Shown here one piece after another: positions 38,601 to 52,753 of a DNA stretch of 64,000 bases. Source of the DNA: Penaeus vannamei (lineage: Eukaryota > Arthropoda > Malacostraca > Decapoda > Penaeidae); NCBI RefSeq assembly GCF_042767895.1, contig NC_091550.1, positions 26,232,208 through 26,296,207 on the forward strand. Direction: 5' to 3'. The notes beneath the pieces were generated by a model. It was not told the origin of the DNA and made no database searches. It saw only the letters and a program-made list of their open reading frames with translations. Both the position numbers and the translations under genes were made by a program. Each line of letters begins with the position of its first letter. Positions within the stretch are counted from its first letter, which is position 1.

Positions 38601-41600
38601 TAACCTAGCCAAATTCCAGCTAATGTAACCTAACCTCCATTAAACTGGTTTGATTTAAACCCTATGTAAGAAAACGAAATTTGGACTCTCCTCATCAAAG
38701 CTGAGCCTAACCTAACCTAACCTAACCTAACCAAATTCCAGCTAATGTAACCTAGCCTCCATTAAACATATTTAATATAAACCTTATGTAAGAAAATGAA
38801 ATTTGGACTCTCCTCATCAAAGCTGAGCCTAACCTAACCTAACTAAATCCCATCTAATGTAACCTAACCTCCATGTAACTGATTTAATATAAACGTTTTG
38901 TTAGAAAACGAAATTTGGACTCTTCTCATTAAAGCTGAGCCTAACCTAACCTAACTTAACCTAACCAAATTCCAGCAATGCAACCTAACCTCCATTAAAC
39001 TGATCTAATATAAACCTTATGTAAGAAATCGAAATTTGAACTCTCCTCATCAAAGCTGAGCCTAACCTAACCTATCGTAACCTAACGAAATTCCAGCTAA
39101 CGTAACCTAACCTCCATTAAACTGTTTTAATATAAATATTATGTAAGAAAACGAAATTTGGACTCTCCTCATCAAAGCTGAGCCTAACCTAACCTAACCA
39201 AATTGCAGCTAATGTAACCTAACCTATAATAAACTGATTTAATATAAACCTTATGTAAGAAAAGGAAATGTGGACTCTCCTCATCAAAGCTGAGCCTAAC
39301 CTAACCTAACCTAACCAAGTTCATGCTAATGTAAACTAACCTCCATTAAACTGATTTAATATAAACCTTATGTAAGAAAACGAAATTTGGACTCTCCTCA
39401 TAAAAGCTGAGCCTAACTTAACTTAGCCTAACCTATCCTAACCTAACCAAATTCCAGCTAATGTAACCTAACCTCTTTTAAACTGATTTAATATAAACCT
39501 TATGTAAGAAAACGAAATTTGGACTCTTCTCATCAAAGCATAACGTAACATAACCTAACCTAACCAAATTCCAGCTAATGTAACCTAACCTCCATTAAAT
39601 TGATTTAATATAAACCTTATGTAAGAAAACGAAATTTGGACTCTCCTCATCAGAGCTGAGCCTAACCTAACCTAACCTAACCAAATTATAGCTAATGTAA
39701 CCTAACCTCCATTAAACTGGTTTAATTTAAATCTTATGTAAGAAAACGAAATTTCGACTCTCCTCATCAAAGCTGAGCCTAACCTAACGTAACCTAACCA
39801 AATTCCAGTTAATGTAATCTCACATCCATTAAACTGATTTAATATAAACCTTATGTAAGAAAACGGAATTTAGACTCTCCTCATCAAAGGTAAGCCTAAC
39901 CTAACCTAACCTAACCAAATTCCAGCTAATGCAACCTAACCTCCAGTAAACTTATTTAATATAAACTTTATGTAAGAAAAGGAAATTTGGATTCTACTCA
40001 TCAAAACTGAGCCTAACCTAACCTAACCTAACCTAACCAAATTCCAGCTAATGTAACCTAACCTCCATTAAACTGATTTAATATAAACCTTATGTAAGAA
40101 AACGAAATTTGGACTCTTCTCATCAAAGCTGAGCCTAACCTAACCTAACCTAACCTAACCAAATTGCAGATAATGTAACCCATTAAACTGATCTTATATA
40201 AACCTTATGTAAGAAATCGAAATTTGAACTCTCCTCATCAAAGTTGAGCCTAACCTAACCTAACGTAACCTAACCAAATTCCAGCTAATGTAACCTAACC
40301 TCTAATAAACTGATTTAATATAAAACTTATGTAAGAAAACGAAATTTAGACTCTCCTCATCAAAGCTGAGCCTAACCTAACCTAACCAAATTCCAGCTAA
40401 TGTAACCTAACCTCTAATAAACTGATTTAATATAAAGCTTATGTAAGAAAACGAAATTTGGACTCTCCTCATCAAAGCTCAGTCTAACCTAACCTAGCCT
40501 AACCTAACTAAATTACAGCTAATGTAACCTAAACTCCATGAAACTGATTTAATATAGACCTTATGTAAGAAAACGAAATTTGGACTCTCCTCATCAAATC
40601 TGAGCCTAACCTAACCTAACGTAACCTTACCAAATTCATGCTAATGTAACCTAACCTCCATTAAACTGATTTAATATAAACCTTATGTAAGAAAACGAAA
40701 TTTGGACTTTCCTGATCAAAGCTGAGCCTAACCTAACCTAACTAAATCCCATCTAATGTAACCTATCCTCAATTAAATTAATTTCTTTTAAACCTTATGT
40801 AAGAAAACGAAATTTCGACCCTACTCATCAAAGCTGAGCCTAACTTAACTTAACCTAACCTAATCTAACCTAACCAAATTCAAGGTAATGTAACCTAAAC
40901 TCCATTAAACTGATTAAATATAAACCTTATGTAAGGAAACGAAATTTGGACTCTCCTCGTCAAAGCTGAGCCTAATTTAACCTAACCTAACCTAACCTAA
41001 CCAAATTCCAGCTAATGTAACCTAACCTCCATTAAACTGATTTAATATAAACCTTATGTAAGAAAACGAAATTTGAACCCTACTCATCAAAGCTGAGCCT
41101 AACCTAACCTAACCTAACCAAATTCCAGCAACTGTAACCTAACCTCCATTAAACTGGTTTAATATAAACCTTATGTAAGAAAACGAAATTTGGACTCTCC
41201 TCATCAAAGCCTAACCTAACCTAACCTAACCTAACCAAATTCCAGTAATGTAACCTAACCTCCATTAACCTGATTTAATATAAACCTTATGTAAGAAAAC
41301 GAAATTTGGACTCTCCTCATCAATGCTGAGCCTAACCTAACCTAACGTAACCTAACCAAATTCCAGGAAATGTAACCTAACATCCATTAAACTAGTTTAA
41401 TATAAACCTTATGTAAAAAAAAATCATGCTAATGTAACCTAACCTCCATTAAACTGATTTAATATAAACCTTATGTAAGAAAAGGAAATTTGGACTCTCC
41501 TCAACAAAGCTGAGCCTAAACTAACCTAACCTAACCTAACCAAATTCCAGGAAATGTAACCTAACATCCATTAAACTAGTTTAATATAAACCTTATGTAA

Positions 41601-42182
41601 AAAAAAAAAAAAAATGAAATTTGGACTCTCCTCATCAAAGCTGAGCCTAACGTAACCTAACTTAACGTAACCAAATTCAAGCTAATGTAACCTAACCTCC
41701 ATTAAACTGATTTAATATAGACCTTATATAAGAAAACAACATTTTTACTCCCCTTATCAAAGCTGAGCCTAACCTAACCTAAACTAACCAAATTCATGCT
41801 AATGTAACCTAACCTCCATGTAACTGATTTAATATAAACCTTATGTAAGAAAACGAAATTTGGACTCTCCTCATCAAAGCTGAGCATAACCTAACCTAAC
41901 CTAACCTAACCTAACCAAATTCCAGGTAATGTAACCTAACCTCCATTAAACTGATTTAATATAAACCTTATGTAAGAAAACAAAATTTGGACTCTCCTAA
42001 TCAAAGCTGAGCCTAACCTAACCTAACCTAACCTAACCTAACCAAATTCCAGATAATGTAACCTAACCTCCATTAAACTGATTCAATATAAACTTTATGT
42101 AAGAAAACGAAATTTGTACTCTCCTCATCAAAGCTGAGCCTAACCTAACCTAACCTAACCAAATTCCAGCTAATGTAACCTA
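32591..42182 (-). repeat. TTAGG-bearing satellite, reverse block (right, expanded)
   Basis: About 75-80 monomers in CCTAA orientation, 9.6 kb against 6.9 kb in the left arm. Distinctive irregular monomers match one by one in places, for example 35280-35420 with 18470-18620, and 36290-36420 with 17480-17600. The length difference is therefore due to added segments and not to replacement of the whole block. One addition surrounds the pure telomeric block at 34641. Most of the rest lies between 36005 and 42182. The block ends directly on the truncated Gypsy copy. Confidence 0.9.
34641..34994 (-). repeat. Pure telomere-type block with variant pentamers and hexamers
   Basis: About 354 bases made only of CCTAA, CCTAAA and CCTCA units with no satellite body. 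CCTAAA occurs in runs separated by runs of CCTAA. CCTCA forms one block of about 13 units (about 34904-34970). The corresponding left site (about 18880-18905) has only a short TTAGG run. It may be a real interstitial telomere-like expansion, or systematic base-calling or assembly error in pentamer DNA. Confidence 0.85.
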
Positions 42183-43816
42183 AGGGCATCCTGAGGAATT
42201 CGAAGAGGCCGAAAGGTGTATTGACGGCCGTCTTGGGGATGTCCTCCTCAGCGATCGGGATTTGGTGGAAGGCCCGCACGAGGTCGATCTTGGAAAAGAC
42301 TGTACAGCTAGACAGCTCGTGGGAGGAGTGCAGGCGCGGCAGAGGGTATCTGTCGGGGGCGGTGATCGTATTCAGGTGACGGTAATCACCGCACGGGCGC
42401 CAGTCACCGTCCCTCTTCTTCACCAGATGCAGAGGGGCCGCCCATTGACTGCTGGAAGGGCGTATAATCCACAACTGTATCATATGGTCGAGCTCCGCCC
42501 TAGCACTGCGACATCTGTCGGGGGCGAGCGGACGGCAGCGAGAATGGGCAGGAGGACCGTGGGTCACGATATGGTGCCGGACTTCATGCCGTGGTTGGGT
42601 GGCCCGGTTGATCGGCTTGGTCAAGGCCGGGAACTCACGCAGGATGTTCTTGAAGGCGCAGGTCCTGGGAAGCACTGTATATATTAGGAGGGTACTTACC
42701 AGAGCCGGAGCAGCGTGTGTGCGGGCCCCGGATTGGTGGATTAGGGCCATACCTTGAAGATCAACCGTCAGACCGTAGTGCGCCAAGAAATCGGCGCCGA
42801 TGATGGGGTGTGGGACGTTGGTGACGAGGAAGATCCATTGGAATCGTTGGGCGGGCCCGCCTTCCAGCGAGAGGGTCCTTGAATGCTCGCCGTAAGTGTT
42901 GATGGGCGATGTGTTGCTAGCTTCCAGAGTGCGGGAGGAGGGGAAGCGTTTATCCCTGTGGGAGGCCGGGAGGAGGCTGACCTCGGCCCCTGTGTCGACG
43001 AGGAAATGTAGGGAGGAGGAGGCATCTCGGACGTACAATAAACGCCTCCGAGGTCCGCGAAAGACAGGCGCGCCCAGTTTCCGCGGCTTACTCCACTCTT
43101 TGCGCGGCCGTGAAGGAACGCGGAAGCGAGGATGGCGGTTGGGCGTTGCAGAGCGCCTGATGTCCCGTTCAAAGCGTGGTGGCGAAGGGGTGCGAAAGCG
43201 AGGCCGGGAGTGAGAACGTTCCTGTGTGGATATCTTCTGCACAGCCTCGTATAGTGTGGCGACATGGGCTGCAAGGGCTCCCAACGTCACGGCGGAGGTG
43301 ATGGTTGCGACAGACACTGTTGCTATTGACGATGTGGGTGCCCTAGCTACAAGCATCGCGTCGGCTTGCAGGGCAAGTTGCTCCAATGGGGCGTCTGACA
43401 CCAGCAGGATTTGCTGGATATCAGCAGGCAGCCGCTTGAGGAAGAGGGAGCGCATGACGTCAGGTGGGAGTGTAGTGCCGGTGCGGGTGAGGAGGCGCTG
43501 GAAGTGGTGAAGGATTTCTGTGGGGGTACGGTTGTCCGCGGCGTCAGACGACAGGAAGGAGCTTAACGCGGTCAGAGGGTTAGGTGCTGCTCGCCTAAGA
43601 ATGGCCTCCTTAAGCTCGTCGTAAGTGGCGTACCGATGATTATGCAGGAGGTCGGCGACTGTCAGAAGGAATTCTGGCGGGAGGTTAGTGACCAGCAGGC
43701 GGAATTTAGTGGTCTGGGTGGTTATATTCCTGAGGAAGAATTCCTGCTCCACTTGAAAAAAACATTCCGGCAGGCTGGCCAGAGAGCAGGCTGATAGCAT
43801 ACTGTGTTGCTGACAT
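42145..43816 (-). pseudogene. Gypsy gag-protease-RT polyprotein, start lost, 3' truncated
   Basis: The ancestral ATG (43814-43816) is followed by a 2-bp deletion relative to the left copy, so translation from it soon stops. A 551-codon frame open from the internal ATG at 43800 retains gag ([20 protein letters not shown]), the retropepsin DTG (42988-42996, about residue 269) and reverse transcriptase up to its motif A region ([10 protein letters not shown], Asp about 506, at 42283-42285). No zinc knuckle is seen. The frame runs about 12 codons into satellite before stopping at 42145. It lacks the YxDD box, so reverse transcription by this product is not expected. Antisense frames such as 42262-42687 are shadows. 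Confidence 0.85.
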
Positions 43817-43834
43817 CTTGTGTAAAAACTTGGT

Positions 43835-43852
43835 TCACTCCGAGGGTCACCA
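43835..43852 (-). other. Primer-binding site (right copy)
   Basis: Reads TGGTGACCC on the minus strand, one base from the LTR end. It is identical in layout to the left copy at 12104-12121. Confidence 0.55.
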
Positions 43853-43853
43853 G

Positions 43854-44678
43854 TGTAGAGGTTAAGAAACCAGACTGGATTTTTATCTCTTTATTTTGAT
43901 GAACCAAGTACAAGTGTAGTCAGGTCAACAGCTGAGTGGAGAATGATGATTCTGCCTAAGTACTAAGTGTGTAAAGAAGAGGGGGGAAGGAAGAGTGGGG
44001 ATAGGAGAAGGATAAGGAGGAGGAAAATGAATTTTAGTAGAAGAAAAAGGAGCCGGGGCTTGACCCAGCATGCAGGGTAAAGATCTTGGTAATATTTGTA
44101 GTGGGTTTGTTGAAAGAGGAAAAGGATCGAGGGGCCCAGCGCCATCGGCAGCCTCGCGTGTTCACCGCGCGGCCACACCTCGCGAGATCGTGCGGCGAGA
44201 CAAGGCCGCGACTCGTGGCGCGGGGAATACCCCGCGACCTTGAGCGCGGCTCGCCCCACCACATTTTTCCCACGGGGCGTGGAGCCTCGCTATGGCGAAC
44301 ACGGAGCCTCTCGGCTAACTGAGGGGGAGGGGAGAGAAGTTAGCAGGTTTTTGGCGCCCTCTGGGGTGTGCTCTAGGCACGGCCTCTTCGGCCGTGGCTC
44401 CTGGGCTGTCCCTCGGCTAACCATCACTGCTGAAGCGGGGTGAAGCTCGGGTGAGGTCGCGAGGCAAGGGCAAAACCTCCTCGCCCGTGTCGAGAGGAGA
44501 TTTCTCTCCTTCGGCCGCAGGACTTACGGGAAGGCACGGCCTTGGCGGCCTCACCACGATTGGAGTAACTCTACTGGCCGTGGCGCTTTTTCCTCGGCTC
44601 GCACAAATCCTTACGCTAAAGGATTTGTGGTCCTGGCACGAGTACTAGCAGCAAACGCCACGTGTCGGAAACCGAAAT
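43854..44678 (-). repeat. 5' LTR of the Gypsy element (right)
   Basis: About 825 bp, partner of 11281-12102 with scattered substitutions and small indels. It holds the same 11-bp inverted repeat (44602-44629) and an AATAAA on the minus strand. The outer end abuts array B at ACCGAAATAA. Long frames inside it have no recognisable domain. Confidence 0.65.
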
Positions 44679-46755
44679 AATGATGGAAATGACATCAATA
44701 ATTAAGATAATAACTGTTATAATGATTATATTAAGGGTAATTATGGCGATAATTACTATAATGATGATAATGATGACATTAATGAAAATAATGATGATAA
44801 TCATTATAAAGCCCATCCATAATGAAAAAGGATATAAGTATAAAAATCCCAAAAGTCTTAAAAAAAAACGCCGAAATCTAGCGATATATAAGCCTCTTGA
44901 GAGAATGATCGACAAACCCCCTTTTTCGAGTTAAAGGGATAATTATGATGATTTCGGCAATGATTCTGCTAATTATGGTGATTTTGATGACAATCCCATT
45001 AATAATGACAGTAATTATGACATTAATTATGATAATTATGACATTAAGATAATTATAATATAATGATAATTATAATGATAATTTGCGTAATTAATGCAAT
45101 AATAGCAATAATCGACAATATTCTAATGATTTTCATGAAAATAAAAAAAACGATAATGATAATAAAAATAATCATTGAAATAATCGCTATTATTGTTATT
45201 ATAATTGTTATTATTGTTCTTATTATTTCTAAAATTATCATTATTGTTATTATCATTATAAAAATAGTTATAATGAGGGAAATGATATCAATAATTAAGA
45301 TAATAACTATTGTAATGATTATATTAAGGGTAATTATGGCGATAATTACTATAATGATGACATTAATGATAATAATGATGATGATAATCATTATAAAGCC
45401 CATCCACAATGAAAAAAATCCCAAAAGTCGAAAAAAAAACGCCGAAATGTAGCGATATATAGCCTTTTGAGGGAATGGTCGACAAACCCCCTTTTTCGAG
45501 TTTAAGGGATAATTATGATGATTTCTGCAATGATTCTGCTAATTATGATGATTTTGATGACAATCCCATTAATAATGACATTAATTATGATAATTATGAC
45601 ATTAATTAAGATAATTATAATATAATGGTAATTATAATGATAGTTTGTGTAATTAATGCAATACTAGCAATAATCGACAATATTCTAATGATTTTCATGA
45701 CAATAACAATAATAATAACGATAATGATAATAAAAATAATCATTGATATAATCATAATATCGCTATTATTGTTATTATAATTGTTATTATTGTTGTTATT
45801 ATTTCTAAAATTATCATTATTATTATTATCATTATAAAAATAGTTATAATGAGGGAAATGACATCAGTAATTAAGATAATAACTATTATAATGATTATAT
45901 TAAGGGTAATTATGGCGATAATGACATAATGATAATGATGACATTAATGATAATAATGATGATGATAATCATTATAAAGCCCATCCATAATGAAAAAAGG
46001 CTAAAGGTATAAAAATCCCAAAAGTTGAAAAAAAAAAACGCCGAAATCTAGCGATATATAGCCTTTTCAGAGAATGGTCGACAAACCTCCTTTTTCGTTT
46101 TTAATTGATAATTATGATGATTTCTGCATTGGTTCTCCTAATTATGTTGATTTTCATGACAATCCCATTAATAATGACAATAATAATGACATTAATTATG
46201 ATAATTATGACATTAATAAAGATAATTATAATATAATGATAATTATAATGATAATTTGCGTAATTACTGCAATAATAGCAATAATCGACAATATTCTCAG
46301 GATTTTCATGACAATAACAATAATAATAACGATAATGATAATAAAAATAATCATTGAAATAATCATAATATCCCTGATAATTATGACATTAATTAAGATA
46401 ATTATGATATAATGACAATTATAATGATAATTTGCGTAATTGATGCAATAATATATATAATCGACATTATTCTAATGATTTTCATGACAATAACAATAAT
46501 AACGATAATGATAATAAAAATAATCATTGAAATAATCATAATATCGCTATTATTGTTATTATAATTGTTATTATTGTTGTTATTATTTCTAAAATTATCA
46601 TTATTGTTATCATTATAAAAATAGTTATAGTGAGGGAAATGACATCAATAATTAAGATAATAACTATTACAATGATTATATTAAGGGTAATTATGGCGAT
46701 AATTACTATAATGATGAAAATGATGAAATTAATGATAATAATGATGATGATAATT
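44679..46755 (-). repeat. Array B, reverse (right, contracted)
   Basis: Only three anchors (about 44814, 45401 and 45980) against nine in the left arm. The part from about 46080 to 46755 is an enlarged unit containing a repeated internal segment. It is bounded by the Gypsy LTR and the 31-bp filler. No gene is seen. Confidence 0.85.
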
Positions 46756-46786
46756 GTAGTGTACGGCTGTGTACGTCCCGAGTCTA
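46756..46786. other. 31-bp filler at the array B/array A junction (right)
   Basis: Inverted partner of 5781-5811 with two or three substitutions. It marks the same head-to-head junction of arrays B and A. Confidence 0.7.
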
Positions 46787-49700
46787 AGGATAATAATAAT
46801 CATTATTATCATTACTGTCGTTATTCTTATGATTATTATCATTATAGTCATTATCATCATGGTTATTATCATTATTATTATTATAATTGCAGTTATAATG
46901 ATTATTATGCTAATTATTATAGCTATTTTCATCATCATAACTATTTTTAATGATAATAGCAATAATGATAATTTTAGAAATAATAGTAATTATTATAATG
47001 ACAATGATAATGATGTTATTATTATTTCTGTTGTCATTATTAGTCTGAATAGCGTTGATTATTGCTATTATTGCAGTACTTATCAATGTTATCATTATGA
47101 TTATTATTTTATCATTATTATCATTTTTATTGTCATTATCATTGTCATTATCATCATAATTATCATCATTATTGCATATTATGAAGGAATTATCATGAAA
47201 ATCATCACAATTACCTGAATTAATGTTAAAATCCTCATAATTACCAATAAAAAGCGAAAAAGCTTTTTTTTCGACGTTTCTCTCAAAAAGCTGTAATACG
47301 CTAGATTTTGCCGTTTTATTCGACTTTTGGGTTTTTATTACTTTTGGCCTTTATTTCATTATAAATGGACTGGATAATAATTATTATCATCATTGTTATC
47401 ATTACTGTCATTATTCTTATGATTATTATCATTATAGTCATTATCATCATGATTATCATCATTATTATCATTAACATTGCTGTCATAATGATTATTATGC
47501 TAATTATTATAGCTATTTTTATCACCATAACAATTTTTATAATGATAATAGCAATAATGGTAATTTTAGAAATAATAATGACAATAGTAATAATTATAAT
47601 GACGATTATATTATTATTTCTTTTGTAATTATTAGTCTGAAAATTCTTGGAATAGAGTTGATTATTGCTATTATTGCAGTAATTATCAAAATTATCTTTA
47701 TAATTATGAATTTATCATTATTATCATTATTATTGTCATTATCATCATTATTGCATATAATGAAGGAATTATCATGAAAAAAATCACAATTACCTGAATT
47801 AGTGTTAAAATCCTCATAATTACCAATAAAAAGCGAAAGAGTTTTTTTTCGACGTTTCTCTCAAAAGGCTGTAATAGGCAAGATTTTGCCGTTTTCTTTC
47901 GACTTCTGGGATTTTAATACTTTTGGCCTTTATTTCATTATAAATGGACTGGATAATAATTATTATCATCATTGTTATCATTACTGTCATTATTCTTATG
48001 ATTATTATCATTATAGTCATTATCATCATGATTATTATCATTATAGTCATTATTATCATGATTATTATCATTATCATTATTAATGCAGTTATAATGATTA
48101 TTATGCTAATTATTATAGCTATTTTCCTTATCATAACTATTTTTATAATGATAATAGCAATAATGATAATTTTTGAAATAATAATGACAATAGTAATATA
48201 ATGACAATGATAATGATATTATTATTTCTATTGTCATTATAAGTCTGAAAATTATTGGATTGGGGTTGATTATTACTATTATTGCAGTAATTATCAAAAT
48301 TATTATAATTATAATTTTATCATTATTATCATTATTATTGTCATTACCATTGTCATTATCATTATAATTATCATCATTATTGCATATAATGAAGGAATTA
48401 CTATGAAATTATCATAATTACTTGAAATAATGTTGAAATCATAATTATTATAATTAAAAAGCGAAAATGGTTTTTTTCTCGACGTTTCTCTCAAAAGGCT
48501 AGATTTTGCCATTTTTTCGACTTCTGGGATTTTATTACTTTTGGCCTTTATATCATTATAAATGGACTGGATAATAATTATTATCATCATTATTATCATT
48601 ACTGTCATTATTCTCATGATTATTATCAAAATAGTCATTATTATCATGATTATCAACATCATCATGATTATCATCATTATTATCATCATTATTGCAGTTA
48701 TAAAGATTATTGTGCTAATTATTATAGCTATTTTCATCATCATAACTATTTTTATAATGATAAATTAAAAAATAATAATGACAATAGGAATAATTATAAT
48801 GACAATGATAATGATAGTATTATTTCTATTGTCATTATAAGTCTGAAAATTATTGGAATAGAGTTAATTATTGCTATTATTGCAGTAATTATCAAAATTA
48901 TAATTATAATTATGATTTTATCATTAGTATCATTGTTATTGTCATTATCATTGTCATTATCATCATAATCATCATTATTGCATATAATGAAGGAATTATC
49001 AAGAAAATCATCACAATTACCTGAATTAATGTTGAAATGCTAATAATTACCAATAAAAAGCGAAAAGGTTTTTTTTCGACGTTACTCTCAAAAGGCTGTA
49101 ATACGCTAGATTTTGGTAATCAATAAAAAGCGAAAAAGGTTTTTTTTTTCGAAGTTTCTCTCAAAAGGCTGTAAAACGCTAGATTTTGCCCTTTTTTTCG
49201 ACTTCTGGGGTTTTATTACTTTTGGCCTTTGTTTCATTATAAATGGACTGGATAATAATTATTATCATCATTATTATCATTACTGCCATTATTCTTATGA
49301 TTATTATCATTATAGTCATTGTCATCATGATTATTATCATTATTGCAGTTATAATGATTATTATGCTCATTATTATAGCTATTTTCATCATCATAACTAT
49401 TTTTATAATAATAATGGCAATAATGATTATTTTAGAAATAATAATAACAATAGTAATAATTATAATGACAATGATAAAGATGCTTTTATTATTTCTATTG
49501 TCATTATTAGTCTCAAAAATTATTGGAATAGAGTTGATTATTGCTATTATTACAGTAATTATCAAAATTATCATTACAATTATGATTTTATCATTATTAT
49601 CATTATTATTGTCATTATCATCATAATTATCATCATTATTGCATATAATGAAGGAATTATCATGAAAATCATCTCAATTACCTGAATTAATGTTAAAATC

Positions 49701-52700
49701 CTCATAATTACCAATGAAAAGCGAAAAAGTTTTTTTTTTCGACTTTTCTCTGAAAAGGCTGTAATACAATAGATTTTGTCGTTTTTTTCGACTTTTGGAA
49801 TTTTATTACTTTTGGCCTTTATTTCATTATAAATGGATTGGATAATAATTATTATCGTTATTATCATTACTGTCATTATTTTTATGATTATTATCATTAT
49901 AGTCATGATTATCATCATCATCATTATTGCAGTTATAATGATTACTAGGCTCATTATTATAGCTATTTTCATCATCATAACCATTTTTATAATGATAATA
50001 GCAATAATGATAATTTTAGAAATAATGACAATAGTAATAATTATAATGACAATGCTAATGATATTATTATTTCTATTGTCATTGTTGGTCTGAAAATATT
50101 GGAATAGAGTGTATTATTGCTATTATTGCAGTAATTATCAAAATTATCATTATAATTATGATTTTATCATTATCATTATTATTGTCATTCTAATTGTCAT
50201 TATCATGCTAATTATCATCATTATTGCATATAATGAAGGAATTATCATGAAAATCATTACAATTACCTGAATTATTGTTAAAATCCTCGTAATTACGAAT
50301 AAAAAGCGAAAAGGTTTTTTTTTCGACATTTCTCTCAGTTTTTGCTTTTTTTTCGACTTCTGGGATTTTATTATTTTTGGCCTTTATTTCATCATAAATG
50401 GACTAGATAATAATTAGTAAGATCCTTATTATCATTACTATCATTATTCTTATGATTATTATCATTATAGTCATTATCATCATGATCATCATCATTATTA
50501 TTATCATTATTGCAGTTATAATGATTATTATGCTAATTATTATAGCTATTTTCATCATTATAATTATTTTATGATGATAATATTAATAATGATAATTTTA
50601 GAAATAATAATGACAATAGTAATAATTATAATAACAATGATAATGATATTTTTATTTCTATTAATATTATTAGTCTGAAAATTATTGGAATAGAGTTGAT
50701 TATTACTATTATTGAAGTAATTATCAAAATTATCATTATAATTATGATTTTATCATTAATAATGTCATCATTGTCATTATCATCATAATTATCATCATTA
50801 TTGCATATAATGAAGGAATTTTCATGAAAATCATCACAATTACCCGAATTAATGTTAAAATCCTCATAATTACCAATAAAAAGCGAAAAAGTTTTTTTTC
50901 GACCTTTCTCTGAAAAGGCTGTACTACGCTAGGTTTTTCTGTTTTTTCGACTTCTGGGATTTTACTACTTTTGGGCTTTATTTCATTATAAATGGACTGG
51001 ATAATAATTATCATCATTATTATCATTACTTTCATTATTCCTATGATTATTATATTTATAGTCATTATCATCATGATTATCATCATTATTATCATCATTG
51101 CCGTTATAATGATTATTATGCTAATTATTATAGCTATTTTCATCATCATAACTATTTTTATAATGATAATAGCAATAATGATAATTTTAGAAATAATAAT
51201 GACAATAGTAATAATTAAAATGACAATGATAATGATGTTATTATTATTTCTATTGTCATTATTAGTCTGAATCATCATAATTATCATCATTATTGTATGT
51301 AATGAAGGAATTATGAAAATCATCACAATTACCTGAATTAATGTTAAAATCATCATAATTACCAATAAAAAGTGAAAAAGGTTTTTTTTGACGTTTCTCT
51401 CAAAAAGCTTTAATACGCTAGATTTTGCCGTTTTTTCGACTTTTGGGATTTTATTAGTTATGAATGGACTGGATTATAATTATTATCATCATTATTATCA
51501 TTACTGTCATTATTCTTATGATCATTATCATTATAGTCATTATCATCATGATTATCATCATTATCATTATCATTGCTGTTATAATGATGATTATGCTAAT
51601 TATTATAGCAATTTTCATCATCATAACTATTTTTATAATGATATTAGCAATAATGGTAATTTTAGAAATAATAATGACAATAGTAATAATTATAATAACG
51701 ATGATATTATTTCTATTGTCATTATAAGTCTGAAAATTATTGGAATGCAGTTGATTATTGCTATTATTGCAGTAATTATCAAAATTATCTTAATAATTAC
51801 TATTTTATCATTAATGAAGGAATTATCATGAAAATCATCACAATTACCTGAATTAGTGTTAAAATCCTCATAATTACCAATAAAAACCGAAAAAGCTTTT
51901 TTTTCGACGTTTCTCTCAAAAGGCTGTAATAGAAAAGATTTTGCCGTTTTTTCGACATCTGGGATTTTATTACTTTTCTCCTTCATTTCATTATAAATGG
52001 ATTGGATAATTATTATTATCATCATTATTATCATTACTGTCATTATTCTTATGATTATTATCATTCTAGTCATTATCATCATGATTATCATCATTATTAT
52101 CATCATTATTGCAGTTATAATGATTATTATGCTAATTAATATAGCTATTTCCATCATCATAGCTATTTTTATAATGATAATAGCAATAATGATAATTTTT
52201 GAAATAATAATGACAATAGTAATAATCATAATGACAATGATAATGATGTTATTATTATTTCTATTGTCATTATTAGTCTGAAAGTTATTGGAATAAAGTT
52301 GATTATTGCTATTATTGCAGTAATTATCAATATTATCATTATAATTATAATTTTATCATTATTATCATTATTGTCATTATCATTCTCATTACCATCATAA
52401 TTATCATTATTGCATATAATGAAGGAATTATCATGAAAATCATCACAATTACCTGAATTAATGTTAAAATCCTCCTAATTACAAATAAAAAGCGAAAAAG
52501 GGTTTCTAATAAGCTAGATTTTGCCGTTTTTTCGATTTCTGGGATTTTATTACTTTTGGCCTTTATTTCATTATAAATGGATTGGATAATAATTATTATC
52601 ATCATTATTATCATTACTGTCATTATTCTTATTATTATTATCATTATAGTCATTATCATCATGATTATCATCATTATTATTATCAATATTGCAGTTATAA

Positions 52701-52753
52701 TGATTATTATACTAATCATTATAGCTATTTTCATCATCATAACTATTTTTATA
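46787..52753 (+). repeat. Array A, subfamily A1, forward (right arm)
   Basis: Ten anchors near 47349, 47929, 48543, 49224, 49814, 50379, 50975, 51458, 51981 and 52558. Spacing is mostly 520-615 bp. It corresponds to the left array 1441-5780 but is expanded. A partial anchor duplication at about 49100-49200 resembles that at 4570-4690 on the left. No gene is seen. Confidence 0.85.

Larger units (their letters stand above)
42183..44678 (-). mobile_element. Truncated Gypsy/CsRn1-like LTR retrotransposon, right copy
   Basis: Inverted partner of 11281-13750, with the same architecture and the same two breakpoints (array B on the LTR side, satellite on the reverse transcriptase side). It has LTR, primer-binding site, gag, protease and N-terminal reverse transcriptase, and lacks the YxDD box, RNase H, integrase and 3' LTR. 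It is better preserved in frame than the left copy. Confidence 0.9.

Noticed and set aside
13751..42182. A chromosome end
   Set aside because: TTAGG units are interspersed with a satellite body, occur in both orientations and are flanked on both sides by other repeats. The only pure block is about 354 bases and internal.
42262..42687. Antisense frame of 141 codons over the Gypsy reverse transcriptase, and similar ones at 13262-13669 and 42896-43213
   Set aside because: Shadow of the sense polyprotein; the sense frame has clear protease and reverse transcriptase motifs.
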